Assembly (NCBI RefSeq): GCF_001636695.1
Contig: NZ_LGEL01000031.1
Coordinates: forward strand, 62,001 to 126,000
DNA length: 64,000 bases
Direction of reading: 5' to 3'
Source: Pedobacter panaciterrae
GTDB taxonomy: Bacteria; Bacteroidota; Bacteroidia; Sphingobacteriales; Sphingobacteriaceae
A program made the translations under genes and the position numbers. Below the pieces are notes generated by a model. That model worked only from the letters and a program-made list of their open reading frames with translations. It was not told where the DNA came from and did not search any database. Positions 9,018 through 17,822 of the stretch are shown in pieces. The first letter of the stretch is position 1; every line of letters starts with the position of its first letter.

Positions 9018-9368
9018 TTAGGCCATAAAGATGTAAAGTCTCGAGAAGCGGATAATATTTGCCAGAGCGAACACCATAATCAGAAAGTAATTAATTGAAA
9101 TCAGGTCGAAAGCAATGAGCTGATGCTCATAAAGATTCGTAATCACCAATTTAATCGTATACCCCAGAATTAACGCAATAAAGGCAGAAGAAGTTCTGAT
9201 AGCTCCGGACCGCTCATCTTCCCGGTCCTGACTAGAGATAAACAATGTAAACAGGCCAACCAGCAGAGGCATCTCAGCAGTTGGCGATTTGGAGGTAAAT
9301 AGAATAATGGTACCCAACACGATTAAGAATAGACCGATGTATTTACCAAGTTTAATAATAGTCTTCAT
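9018..9368 (-). CDS. Small integral membrane protein (DUF2178-like)
   Basis: 116 residues with four predicted membrane segments (about 9-27, 34-48, 61-79 and 92-108) and a charged loop SSQDREDERSGAIRT after the second. The charged DERSG loop between hydrophobic pairs is typical of the small DUF2178-like membrane proteins found next to XRE regulators. Function is unknown. It is the first gene of a two-gene unit with the XRE regulator that starts 10 bases later. Confidence 0.6.
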   Translation of the reverse strand: MKTIIKLGKYIGLFLIVLGTIILFTSKSPTAEMPLLVGLFTLFISSQDREDERSGAIRTSSAFIALILGYTIKLVITNLYEHQLIAFDLISINYFLIMVFALANIIRFSRLYIFMA

Positions 9369-9417
9369 GATTAAAGGATTAGTACAGAAGTCTAAATGTA
9401 CAGTTTGTTTATTTAAA

Positions 9418-9435
9418 AGACAAATAAACTTGTCT
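9418..9435. promoter_or_regulatory. Candidate operator of the XRE regulator
   Basis: Perfect inverted repeat AGACAA-N6-TTGTCT, 50 bases upstream of the membrane protein start at 9368. A second overlapping inverted repeat (GTTTATTT-N7-AAATAAAC) lies at about 9406-9429. Position upstream of a small XRE operon fits autoregulation; this is inference. Confidence 0.4.
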
Positions 9436-9502
9436 TATATTTAAAATACTAACATTACAAACAATGCTCTAATCCTGATTAAGTATAAATGCAATATAAC
9501 TA

Positions 9503-10246
9503 TCACTTAACCGCAAGAACCTGATCGGCTTTAATTGCCTGCAGTGCTTTACCATTTAAGGAAACTGTTGCCTGATCAGAAATGGTATAATGGGTTTTAG
9601 TGATGTTAGGATCCATTAAATCGAGGCTACCTGAACCCGGGATTTCAAAAGTCGCTGTGCTGATTTGGTTTGCAGAAGAGAGAACCAGGCTGGCATCGCC
9701 TTTATCCTTGTTGCCTATCAACGCATTTAATTTACCAACCTTTAATTTATCTAAAAATGCGCTGGTATATTTACCCAGATCCAACTGCATCCCATCTTGC
9801 TCAAAACCCGAAATATTAATGTTGCCAGAGATTCGTGCTCTTTTCTCTTCTTCTTTATCCTTAATGTAAGCACGGCTTGTTAGCTTAACCGCATTAGGCA
9901 TCACCAAAATCAATTCATTATCCCATATCTGAAAACCATTATCTTTTGCTTCCTTTGTCAGGTCAATTTTTAACGCATTTCCGTTCTTTGTCCACACCAG
10001 ATTTCCTTTAAGCCTACTCCTTAGCCATAGTCCGGCTGTTTTACCCTGCTGGATACGGATGGTGATTCTATTGGCCGATTGCAGATCGATTTCGTTGACA
10101 TCCTTAACCGAAGTAAAAGCCAAACCATTAAACGGATTTTTATAGTCTCCTTTTAAAAAGGATGCCTTAAGGCTAAAATTATAGGCTGTAAGGCCAATAA
10201 ATGTGGCAACCACTGCTGCTAGTATAAACATTGTGCTGGTTTTCAT
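9503..10246 (-). CDS. Exported protein of unknown function in ABC/GntR operon
   Basis: 247 residues. One N-terminal hydrophobic segment (about 7-25) could be an uncleaved signal anchor or signal peptide. The remainder is rich in alternating hydrophobic residues, with TRIRIQQG-like strands, ALIGNKDKGDASLVLSSAN and DQATVSLNG, which suggests a beta-solenoid similar to the auto-transporter head-type DUF2807 proteins of Bacteroidetes; this match is weak. It starts 2 bases after the GntR gene and so is the last gene of the four-gene operon. It may sense or protect the envelope together with the exporter. Confidence 0.55.
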   Translation of the reverse strand: MKTSTMFILAAVVATFIGLTAYNFSLKASFLKGDYKNPFNGLAFTSVKDVNEIDLQSANRITIRIQQGKTAGLWLRSRLKGNLVWTKNGNALKIDLTKEAKDNGFQIWDNELILVMPNAVKLTSRAYIKDKEEEKRARISGNINISGFEQDGMQLDLGKYTSAFLDKLKVGKLNALIGNKDKGDASLVLSSANQISTATFEIPGSGSLDLMDPNITKTHYTISDQATVSLNGKALQAIKADQVLAVK

Positions 10247-10248
10247 AA

Positions 10249-10626
10249 CTATTTAATTTGGTAATTTTGTGCTTTAAAAATCTCAAATCGCTCGGCAATA
10301 TCCTCTACACTAATGCCTAGCAGATACATGCTTTTGAATAACTCTGGTAGCTCCTGCCCCAGGAAACGCTCTTTACTATAGCTCTTTACTTTCAATACAG
10401 CATCCGGAGCAATAAAGAAACCGATCCCCCTTTTGTTGGCAATTACCTCTTTACCTTGCAAAAATTCGTATGCCCTTACAACAGTTAACGGGTTCACCTG
10501 CAGATCGGCAGCCAATTCACGTACTGAAGGAAGTTTTTCTTCTGGCAACCATTTTTCCAACATGATATTTTCAGTTACATAGCTTGCAATCTGCATGTAT
10601 ATCGCTTCATTCTCTCTAAATTCCAT
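10249..10626 (-). CDS. GntR family regulator, YtrA type
   Basis: 125 residues: a winged helix DNA-binding domain (YMQIASYVTENIM, EKLPSVRELAADLQVNPLTV, ANKRGIGFFI) with only a short C-terminal helical tail, the mark of the YtrA subgroup that regulates ABC transporter operons. It overlaps closely with the permease gene upstream (1 base apart) and the exported protein downstream. In YtrA systems the regulator represses its own operon; the strong palindrome at 12267-12290 over the operon start is the natural target. Here the regulator is the third gene, not the first as in many YtrA operons. Confidence 0.88.
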   Translation of the reverse strand: MEFRENEAIYMQIASYVTENIMLEKWLPEEKLPSVRELAADLQVNPLTVVRAYEFLQGKEVIANKRGIGFFIAPDAVLKVKSYSKERFLGQELPELFKSMYLLGISVEDIAERFEIFKAQNYQIK

Positions 10627-10627
10627 C

Positions 10628-11407
10628 TTATACTTGTTTTTCTTTTAGCCTGAAATAGGTACTTATCCAAAGGATTACCGAAATCAAAATGGCTATTGTG
10701 GTTGCAATAATATAGCTTGTTTGTGTTGGTTCAATATATATATATTCTTTATTAATGATAAGGCCGACCATGTTAAAGGGAATACCATCATTAATTTCTG
10801 TCTGGAATATAGTATGGAGTAGAACCGGGTTTAAAAGACACAAAACCGTGATAAAAACAAAAAAACTAAACACTGTTTTTATAAAATGAAGCTTTTCAAA
10901 AAACACAGCACCAAAAAAACATATGGAATGCAAAATAGCAAACACTAAAAATGATACCCAGACTTTTCTATCAGGAGAAAACACATTTATAACCTCCATT
11001 TTATCTTGAGAATTTGCATTTGAAATAGTGATAACCAGGTAGTCAATCAGATAAAAACATCCAAGAAAAATTAGCTGAAACACAATGTAAGAGTAAAGCC
11101 AGCTCACCAGGTATTTTTCAAAATGCGACGCTGGAAGTGATAATGTAGAAATAGATTTCTTTCTATCACCCAGATCAGTAAAAATAAGACTGGTAAAAAT
11201 AGTACCCGAAAAAAACAAAAAATTTACGAACATAGCCCCCTGTATAGCAGGGGCCATATGGCCGTGAGTACTATAACTTATAAATCCCAGAATTAAGATT
11301 AATACGCCAATTAATACTCCTGTTGACATTAAATATATTTTATATTGCTCGGCAGTATGTTTCTTAAATAAGTTAATAAAGCGGGTAAAGTTGAAAGTTT
11401 CGTTCAT
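10628..11407 (-). CDS. ABC transporter permease (ABC-2 like)
   Basis: 259 residues with six likely membrane helices (about 27-45, 55-73, 105-130, 150-172, 178-198, 232-252). No signal peptide and no large extracytoplasmic domain. It follows the ATPase gene by 8 bases and precedes the GntR gene by 1 base, so it is the membrane half of the same exporter. It resembles ABC-2 type permeases that pair with YtrA-type regulators and are linked to cell-envelope stress or antibiotic response. The substrate is unknown. Confidence 0.75.
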   Translation of the reverse strand: MNETFNFTRFINLFKKHTAEQYKIYLMSTGVLIGVLILILGFISYSTHGHMAPAIQGAMFVNFLFFSGTIFTSLIFTDLGDRKKSISTLSLPASHFEKYLVSWLYSYIVFQLIFLGCFYLIDYLVITISNANSQDKMEVINVFSPDRKVWVSFLVFAILHSICFFGAVFFEKLHFIKTVFSFFVFITVLCLLNPVLLHTIFQTEINDGIPFNMVGLIINKEYIYIEPTQTSYIIATTIAILISVILWISTYFRLKEKQV

Positions 11408-11415
11408 GATAGCAG

Positions 11416-12246
11416 TTATTTTAAAGAATCAATTACAGCAGTGTGATCATCTATTATGGCATTAAAGAGTAGCTCCATATCAACCTTATTATTGTCTCCG
11501 TGATTGTTAACACTAATGGTATTATTGCCTATAGCATTAGGAGCAGTGTATAATATCTCCTCTTTATTGGCATTACCTGAAGTACTGAAAAGTAAACGAT
11601 CACCAATTTCATCAAGACTCTTGTTCAGTACAATTTCTTTTTTGTGAAGGACAAGTAAAGTATCGATCAGACTATCAAGATCTCTTACCTGGTGTGTTGA
11701 AATCACCATACAGCGCTCGTCTGTAAGTGAAGACGCCATAATTCGTCTAAACTGAACCTTGGAGGGAATATCAAGTCCGTTTGTAGGCTCATCCATAATC
11801 AGCAAAGCGGTGTTGGTGGCCAAACCAAAAGTGATCATTACTTTTTTCTGCTGACCAAAGGACAACTGGTTTAAATTGACATCAGGACTAACATCAAACT
11901 CAGCTAAAACTTTATAAAATTGTGCATGATCAAATTTTGGATAGAAATGAGCAGTGCGGCGAACAAATTCGTTGCCTGAAAGTGAAGGTAACTCCATCTC
12001 TTCAGGAATAAAAAACAATTCCTGTAAAAAAGAAGGAAGTCGCTTCGCGGCATTCAGGCCATTCACCTTGCAAGTACCCTCGGTCGGGAATACCAAACCT
12101 GCAATGTTTTTAAGTAATGTTGATTTACCGGCTCCATTTTTCCCTAACAAGCCGTAAATATGGCCAGTCTCCAGATTAAGGTTCAGATTCCAGAACAGCA
12201 GTTCTTTTTTTCTGTATCCGAAACTAAGGTTTGTCAATTCGATCAT
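11416..12246 (-). CDS. ABC transporter ATP-binding protein
   Basis: 276 residues. Walker A GKNGAGKS at 35-42, signature LSFGQQKK near 127-134 (a degenerate LSGGQ), Walker B LLIMDEP at 147-153 and the switch histidine in VISTHQVRDL. The last about 60 residues after the nucleotide-binding domain are extra and polar (NNTISVNNHGDNNKVDMELLF). It powers the permease encoded next. It is the first gene of the operon, whose promoter lies directly upstream at 12292-12322. Confidence 0.88.
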   Translation of the reverse strand: MIELTNLSFGYRKKELLFWNLNLNLETGHIYGLLGKNGAGKSTLLKNIAGLVFPTEGTCKVNGLNAAKRLPSFLQELFFIPEEMELPSLSGNEFVRRTAHFYPKFDHAQFYKVLAEFDVSPDVNLNQLSFGQQKKVMITFGLATNTALLIMDEPTNGLDIPSKVQFRRIMASSLTDERCMVISTHQVRDLDSLIDTLLVLHKKEIVLNKSLDEIGDRLLFSTSGNANKEEILYTAPNAIGNNTISVNNHGDNNKVDMELLFNAIIDDHTAVIDSLK

Positions 12247-12266
12247 AGCATTGTGAGTAAAATATT

Positions 12267-12290
12267 ACTGTAATACATATGTAGTACAGT
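12267..12290. promoter_or_regulatory. Palindromic operator of the ABC/GntR operon
   Basis: 24 base near-perfect palindrome with half-sites ACTGTACTACAT and ATGTATTACAGT (11 of 12 pairs match), centred between 12278 and 12279. It sits just downstream of the -7 box, over the expected transcription start, so a bound regulator would block initiation. The YtrA-type GntR protein of the same operon is the likely binder. Confidence 0.7.
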
Positions 12291-12291
12291 A

Positions 12292-12322
12292 CAAATGTAA
12301 ATAGTATATTTACATTTCCAAA
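12292..12322 (-). promoter_or_regulatory. Bacteroidetes-type promoter of the ABC/GntR operon
   Basis: On the minus strand: TTTG (12319-12322), spacer of 19 bases, then TACATTTG (12292-12299), which matches TTTG-N19-TAnnTTTG exactly. A second inverted repeat with 10 base arms (AAATGTAAAT and its complement, 12293-12302 and 12308-12317, 5 base spacer) overlaps the -7 box and spacer. Confidence 0.75.
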
Positions 12323-12383
12323 TTAATTCACAAATTATTTTTAATAATTGAATTACAACTCCTTAAAAGGCCGGAAAAGACAC

Positions 12384-14045
12384 CTATTTAACCGGAGTTG
12401 CCTTAAACTCGAATAAAGAAACCTGAATATTATTGGTATTTACTGTTATAGAAAACGTGTACTCTTTACCTTTTTCAAATACCTGATCTGTAAGCAAACT
12501 AACTTCTGTTTTACCATATGGCTGTAGTAACGGAACCGCTGCTATGCCCAAAGTTTTCTTCTCGTTACCAATTAGACAAGCAACCTCCAAAACGCTTTTT
12601 TTAGATACCACCTGACCAAAGTTCTCCACTTCTATTTTTAAAGCCGTTTTATTATCAACAGCACTAAACACTGGCTTCCTTGCAGAAAGAATTGCCTCAT
12701 TATAGTTCAACCAGGGTACACGGGTATATCCATAAAGCAGTTTACCTGCCGAAGATTTCCCGATAAGCTTAGGGGCAAACTCTTCTTTTGTTATTCCACT
12801 GCCTTTTGCATCAAAATTTACAATCAGATCTTTATTTGACTTTTGTACACTTAAAACTTTGCTGCCCCTGCCAAAGTTAACTTCAGTTGATGCACCAAAA
12901 CGCAGGGATTTAACATCTATATCCGTTTGAGGATTAAATCCTTTTTCGGCTGCAATTTTAATACTGATTACTTTGGTTTTTGCTGTTGGCAGCTCTTTAT
13001 TGAGCATCGTTAATAAAATACCCGGATTCAATGGGATGCCAATATTCTTAGAGCTATGACGGTCATTTGGTTTATCATCCGCTTTTGAGGTATCTATTAC
13101 TGCAAAGTTGGCCTGAATAGCTCTTCCATAATTATCCTGAAGTATTTTGAGTCGTTCAAATTTATACCAGTCTTCCACTTTTCCGTCTTCATGTTTTGCA
13201 ACCCCAATTGTATACGCCTCTCCGGGATCCGTAACCCAGTTAACCCCATCCTTTGATCGTTGATAAAAGGCGATTCTTCCAAGCCAGTCATTAACAATTA
13301 AATGATATTGAACACTATCGCGCCACACAACCGGATCCTCAAACTCACCCTTTACATTCGGATATACTCTTCTGTCGGTGATTTGATTGTAAGAAGAAAT
13401 TCCTGTTTTACTGATCCACACCCCTCCTCCTCTGCATATCATCAGGTAAGAACCATCTTCTCTTTGGGCAAAGGTTAAATTAGAAAGTCCTTCGATAATT
13501 GGACGGTCTCTTTTATCGAAATCAAAATGCTTTAATTCCCATGGTCCATATAAATTATTTGAAATGTAATACCCATCAATAACGTAAATCACATATCTGC
13601 CGTCTGTGATGCGAAAAACTTCCGGATTATGTCCACGGCCAATGGTATCTTTTACTACAAAAGGACCTATTGAGTTATCACTTACCGTATGATAAACGAT
13701 AGAATTGGGCCACTCTTCATGGCCTTTTGCTGAACTCTCGAGCCAGCCGGCTATATAAAGATGGTACAGTTTATCCTCTCCTAAAATTATTTTACCACCC
13801 CAATAAGATCTTATGCGGTCTTCAATACCATTATCTACATATCTGGGTAATACGTTTTTTGCACCCCATGTATCGCTACTTAGCTTGCCCTTTGGCATGG
13901 GTAATAAGCGGTCTTTAAATCGTCCACCCTCAACCAGCTGTTTCCATTCTGCCGGACGCGGCCTTTCCGTGATTTGAGCAGTGAGCTTGCAGGGTACAAA
14001 AAACAAAACAAATAAAATGAGATTAATGAACAGGTACTTTTTCAT
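12384..14045 (-). CDS. Secreted beta-propeller glycosidase-like protein (GH43/GH32-like)
   Basis: 553 residues with a signal peptide (residues 1-24, ending KLTAQ). Residues about 80-350 show repeated propeller blades with typical glycosidase phrases: KLYHLYIAGW, GHNPEVF, YVIYVIDGYY, EDGSYLMICRG, GEFEDPVVWRD and HLIVNDW. FEDPVVW resembles the acid-base blade of GH43-type five-bladed propellers. The last about 190 residues form beta-sandwich-like regions. The likely role is a periplasmic or outer-membrane glycan-active enzyme. It is divergent from the GH127 gene at 14264, so the pair is likely expressed together on an arabinose-containing glycan. The exact family needs a profile search. Confidence 0.65.
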   Translation of the reverse strand: MKKYLFINLILFVLFFVPCKLTAQITERPRPAEWKQLVEGGRFKDRLLPMPKGKLSSDTWGAKNVLPRYVDNGIEDRIRSYWGGKIILGEDKLYHLYIAGWLESSAKGHEEWPNSIVYHTVSDNSIGPFVVKDTIGRGHNPEVFRITDGRYVIYVIDGYYISNNLYGPWELKHFDFDKRDRPIIEGLSNLTFAQREDGSYLMICRGGGVWISKTGISSYNQITDRRVYPNVKGEFEDPVVWRDSVQYHLIVNDWLGRIAFYQRSKDGVNWVTDPGEAYTIGVAKHEDGKVEDWYKFERLKILQDNYGRAIQANFAVIDTSKADDKPNDRHSSKNIGIPLNPGILLTMLNKELPTAKTKVISIKIAAEKGFNPQTDIDVKSLRFGASTEVNFGRGSKVLSVQKSNKDLIVNFDAKGSGITKEEFAPKLIGKSSAGKLLYGYTRVPWLNYNEAILSARKPVFSAVDNKTALKIEVENFGQVVSKKSVLEVACLIGNEKKTLGIAAVPLLQPYGKTEVSLLTDQVFEKGKEYTFSITVNTNNIQVSLFEFKATPVK

Positions 14046-14263
14046 ATCACGAGATTAGCTAAATTCGATAACAAATAAAGTGCATTCTAAAACCCATAAT
14101 TTTGATTTCTTATCCATTCATTAAGCGATATTAACATTCAGTAATAATACTCGCTTATACGTTTCAAAAATTCTTCAGATTGTATCAATTTTCTAGTAAG
14201 AGCTGAAACAGTAAATATTTTATAATAAACTTGCTTTTTAAACACACAAAGCCATTTATAAAT

Positions 14264-16786
14264 ATGAACGTTAAGAAATCACTAATCTTAGCATTTGCTT
14301 CGATCCCATCATTACTTTTTGCTCAAAATAACCACGAGAAACAGTATATATACAATCGCGCACCATTAACTGCGGATACTTATATACAGCTTCCACTTGG
14401 CAGTATAAAAGCCAAAGGCTGGTTGTTAAAACAGCTAGAGCTACAAAAAGATGGAGCAACAGGTCATGCTGAGGAACTTTATCCGGAAGCATCCAATCTT
14501 GGCCCCGAATCTGATTGGCTGGGTGGCAACGGCGAAGGATGGGAACGTGTTCCTTATTACGTAAAAGGGCTTATAGTTTTAGCTTATACCCTGGACAATC
14601 CTGATTTAAAAGCAAAATCACAAAAGTGGATAAACTGGACATTAGATCATCAGCAGGCAAACGGAGTATTCGGACCGGCAAAAATGAACGACTGGTGGCC
14701 AAGAATGCCAATGATGTACGCCATACAAAGCTATTATGAGGCTACAGGAGATGAACGGGTAATTGGCTTTTTCTCAAAATATTTTAAGTATCAGTTAGAG
14801 AACCTGGATAAAAAACCATTAACGGAATGGAGCAAATCCAGAACCGGAGACAACATAGAATTGGTTTTATGGTTATACAACAGAACCGGCGAAAAATCTC
14901 TTCTAACCTTAGCTGAAAAACTAAAATCGCAGGCCTACCCCTGGGCTGATATTTACACAAACAATCAGTTCTATCACTATGGAGATGATTTCCACACCAA
15001 GCACAGCGTTAGTGTCGGGCAGGCACTTAAGCTTCCGGCAATTTACTCACAACTTAACAATACCCCTTTTTATAGGGATGCAACTGAAAAGGGAATCAGT
15101 AATTTAATGAGAGACCATGGTCAATCATCTGGCATTGCTTCAGGAACGGAGTTTTTAGCCGGCAGGAGCTCATTTCAGGGAACTGAGACCTGTACTGTAG
15201 TAGAATGGATGCAAAGTCTGGAAACTACAGCAAGGATAGTCCACGATGCCCAGATAGGCGACAGATTAGAGAAAATTGCATTTAACACACTTCCTTCACA
15301 GTTTAGCCGCGACATTAAATCCCATTTATACTATACCCAACCTAACCAGGTGGTTTGTAAACATGGTAATTCTGGTTTTGATGAGGATTATGACGGCGGA
15401 TTACTTTTAAGTCCATATTCAGGTATGGGATGTTGCAGATACAACATGCACATGGGATGGCCATATTTTGTAAAAAACAGCTGGGCAGCAACTCCTGATA
15501 AAGGCCTGGCAGTGATTGCTTATGCCCCGGTTGAGCTGAATGCTTTTGTAGCAGATGCAGTTCCGGTTAAATTAAATGTGGTAACCAATTACCCTTTTGA
15601 AGAGCAGATCAGGATCAAAATAGATTTGGCAAAGACCACCACTTTCCCTTTAAAGCTTAGAATACCTGAATGGTGTAAAAACCCGCAGATTGCTATTAAC
15701 GGCAAACCATTACAAAACGTAAAGACAGGACAAATCTACACCATCAGCAGGTCGTGGAACAGCAACGACGAAGTTGTGCTTAATTTCCCTATGGAGGTAA
15801 AAGTATCCGATCAGGTAAATAAATCGGTAACTGTAGAACGTGGCCCGCTTGTATACGGATTACAAATGGATGCTAAATACAGTATTCGCAAAAAACACCC
15901 TGTAGAAGGTTTTTTTGACTATGAAGTATCTTCTGCTTCGCCATGGAACTATGGCCTGGTTATAGACCGTAAAGATTTGGCTAAATCTATAAAAGTTCAG
16001 AACACGGTAATGCCAGAGAATCCGTTTATACAAGCTACTACACCTGTGAAATTGAAGGTCTCTGCTAAAAAAATACCTTCATGGACTATGGCTTACAATA
16101 AAATGCATGCTTTTGAAGTACCTAGAAGCCCTGTAGCATCATCAGAACAAACTGAAGAAATAACCCTTACTCCTTTTGGAAGCGAAAATATCAGGATCAG
16201 TAATTTCCCTGTAATTGGTACACCGGAAAGTTCAGGTAAGCTCTTCAAAGAAAACTTTGAAAACGCTACAGTTAAAGACTGGTTACTATATGGAGGAAGC
16301 TGGTTTATTAAAGACGGAGCAATCAATGCTGCATCCAACAAAGGCTCATGGGGTTACGGAATACATGGCTCAAAAGCAATTGAAAGCAGCACCATGTTTA
16401 AAGACCTGAGCTATGAGGCAACAGTGCAGCTGAACTCAAAAGGTAACGCAGGCCTTATTTTTAGAGTTACTGATGCCGTGTTAGGTGCAGATATGTACAA
16501 AGGCTATTATTTAGGAATTGATGCAGAAACAGGAGTAATAGAATTGGGTAAATCATCTGATTTGAAATGGGTAGTTCTTGCATCGCAAAAGCAAAAATTA
16601 GAAATAGGCAAATCTTATAAGGTTAAAATAGAAGCTAAAGGAAGTGATATTAAAATATACTTTAACGGATCAGCAAAACCGTTGATAGCGGTTACAGATA
16701 CTGAATTTAAAAACGGTATGATTGGCGTCAGGGCCTTTGACTCGCTGGCCAGCATTGATAATTTGCTGGTGAAGGAACTGAAGTAA
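14264..16786 (+). CDS. Beta-L-arabinofuranosidase, GH127 family
   Basis: 840 residues from the ATG at 14264, which gives a signal peptide (MNVKKSLILAFASIPSLLFAQ). The long (alpha/alpha)6 domain (DUF1680) shows the zinc-thiolate site of GH127: E308-T-C310 (GTETCTVVEWM) and the C390-C391 pair (GMGCCRYNMHMGW); spacing matches the family enzyme HypBA1 (Glu338, Cys340, Cys417, Cys418), where one cysteine is the nucleophile. A beta-sandwich follows, and the last about 190 residues (ENFENATVKDWLLYGGSW ... GNAGLIFRV ... GMIGVRAFDSLASIDNL) form a LamG/3-keto-disaccharide hydrolase-like (DUF1080) module. It releases L-arabinofuranose from plant glycans or glycoproteins. It is divergent from the propeller enzyme. 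Confidence 0.88.
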   Translation: MNVKKSLILAFASIPSLLFAQNNHEKQYIYNRAPLTADTYIQLPLGSIKAKGWLLKQLELQKDGATGHAEELYPEASNLGPESDWLGGNGEGWERVPYYVKGLIVLAYTLDNPDLKAKSQKWINWTLDHQQANGVFGPAKMNDWWPRMPMMYAIQSYYEATGDERVIGFFSKYFKYQLENLDKKPLTEWSKSRTGDNIELVLWLYNRTGEKSLLTLAEKLKSQAYPWADIYTNNQFYHYGDDFHTKHSVSVGQALKLPAIYSQLNNTPFYRDATEKGISNLMRDHGQSSGIASGTEFLAGRSSFQGTETCTVVEWMQSLETTARIVHDAQIGDRLEKIAFNTLPSQFSRDIKSHLYYTQPNQVVCKHGNSGFDEDYDGGLLLSPYSGMGCCRYNMHMGWPYFVKNSWAATPDKGLAVIAYAPVELNAFVADAVPVKLNVVTNYPFEEQIRIKIDLAKTTTFPLKLRIPEWCKNPQIAINGKPLQNVKTGQIYTISRSWNSNDEVVLNFPMEVKVSDQVNKSVTVERGPLVYGLQMDAKYSIRKKHPVEGFFDYEVSSASPWNYGLVIDRKDLAKSIKVQNTVMPENPFIQATTPVKLKVSAKKIPSWTMAYNKMHAFEVPRSPVASSEQTEEITLTPFGSENIRISNFPVIGTPESSGKLFKENFENATVKDWLLYGGSWFIKDGAINAASNKGSWGYGIHGSKAIESSTMFKDLSYEATVQLNSKGNAGLIFRVTDAVLGADMYKGYYLGIDAETGVIELGKSSDLKWVVLASQKQKLEIGKSYKVKIEAKGSDIKIYFNGSAKPLIAVTDTEFKNGMIGVRAFDSLASIDNLLVKELK

Positions 16787-16840
16787 TATATGCAAAAAAG
16801 GAGTACCCAAAAAGTCCACCTCGCCATCTCGAGAAGCAAA

Positions 16841-16930
16841 GTCGTCATCTCGAGGCAACGAGAGATCTCTTGGTTATGTCAATTTCAGCTATTTATTGAT
16901 CAAGAGATCTCTCCTATCGTCGAGAGACGA
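16841..16930. repeat. Long palindromic repeat, copy 2 (decayed)
   Basis: Left arm about 16841-16872 and right arm about 16901-16930 share the core GAGAGATCTCTTG with its complement, but several bases differ (left arm has GAGGCAACG where others have GACGATAG). Loop of 28 bases. The flank GAGTACCCAAAAAGTCC at 16801 resembles the outer repeat of copy 5 (GGGTGTCCAAAAAGG). It lies between the GH127 and CDGSH genes. Confidence 0.75.
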
Positions 16931-16941
16931 ATTACGTGCCA

Positions 16942-17166
16942 TTAAACCTTTTTAGGAGGAAGATCAAAAGCTACAGCCTCATGTTCGAAATGGCCATTAT
17001 GAGAGCCATCGCAAAATGGTTTATTTTTTGAAAGTCCGCAGCGGCAAATTGATAATGTAGTTCTACCTTGTAATCCGTATACTTCACCATTTCTATCAAC
17101 GATCTCAAAATCGCCTTCTATCTTTACCGACCCGTTATTGTTAATTGTAAGTTTCGTCTTTGACAT
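16942..17166 (-). CDS. CDGSH iron-sulfur domain protein
   Basis: 74 residues. ICRCGLSKNKPFCDGSH carries the full CDGSH ligand set: Cys-x-Cys, then Cys-Asp-Gly-Ser-His, giving three cysteines and one histidine for a 2Fe-2S cluster. Length and layout fit the small soluble bacterial mitoNEET-type proteins with one domain. Likely roles are electron or cluster transfer. No membrane anchor is present. The gene is alone between the repeat and a DinB gene. The gap to the next gene (17245) is 78 bases. Confidence 0.9.
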   Translation of the reverse strand: MSKTKLTINNNGSVKIEGDFEIVDRNGEVYGLQGRTTLSICRCGLSKNKPFCDGSHNGHFEHEAVAFDLPPKKV

Positions 17167-17244
17167 CTATTTGTAATTTTGCCCAAAGCTAAAACAAAGT
17201 AAACAGATGGGATAAGATCATTTTAATTTAGAAACGTTCTCTGT

Positions 17245-17745
17245 TTAATCCATCGCAGGCATACCCATCTCAAGCCACTCTTCTTTAGATGGCCCGTATA
17301 ATCCTGGAACTGGTAACCCAAGCATACGCATAATTACTGTCATTTGACCACGGTGATGACTCTGATGGGAAACCAGAACCCTTAATATTTTGCCTTTTTC
17401 CCATGACTCTCCATACATTGGAACTTTTTCTGACAAAGATGAGTCCGTCCATTTTAAATGAACTGCCCTGCTCAGTAATGTACTGTAATTGCTATAGGCA
17501 GCTACTAAAGCTTCCATACTTTCCGGTGCTTGTTCATGCTCCAGCGTATCCTGCTCAAGCAACCCCGCACGGGTGCCCATTTCTGTAATTGTTTGAGTTA
17601 GATGCCATGCAAGTCTTTGCAACGAACGTACATTTACATGAATCTTTTCTTTAGAAGTTTCTGAAGTAACTAAGGAAAAAATCTTAGAAGTGGCTTCGGA
17701 TTCATATTTCCAATCAGCCAAAAAATCATTAATACTACGGTACAT
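17245..17745 (-). CDS. DinB family protein
   Basis: 166 residues. AWHLTQTITEMG supplies one histidine in helix 2 and SHQSHHRGQMTVIMRMLG gives the C-terminal H-x-x-H cluster typical of DinB. Ends with GLYGPSKEEW, a frequent tail of the group annotated as DinB superfamily/damage-inducible protein. No signal peptide. Unlike the short protein at 860 it carries the fuller family helix set. The substrate is unknown. Confidence 0.85.
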   Translation of the reverse strand: MYRSINDFLADWKYESEATSKIFSLVTSETSKEKIHVNVRSLQRLAWHLTQTITEMGTRAGLLEQDTLEHEQAPESMEALVAAYSNYSTLLSRAVHLKWTDSSLSEKVPMYGESWEKGKILRVLVSHQSHHRGQMTVIMRMLGLPVPGLYGPSKEEWLEMGMPAMD

Positions 17746-17822
17746 TTAATATTATATTGGTAAGGAAAACGAATATAGGGATTGTTGTACCATTGGACAA
17801 TTATGTTTATAATTTCTTTTAT

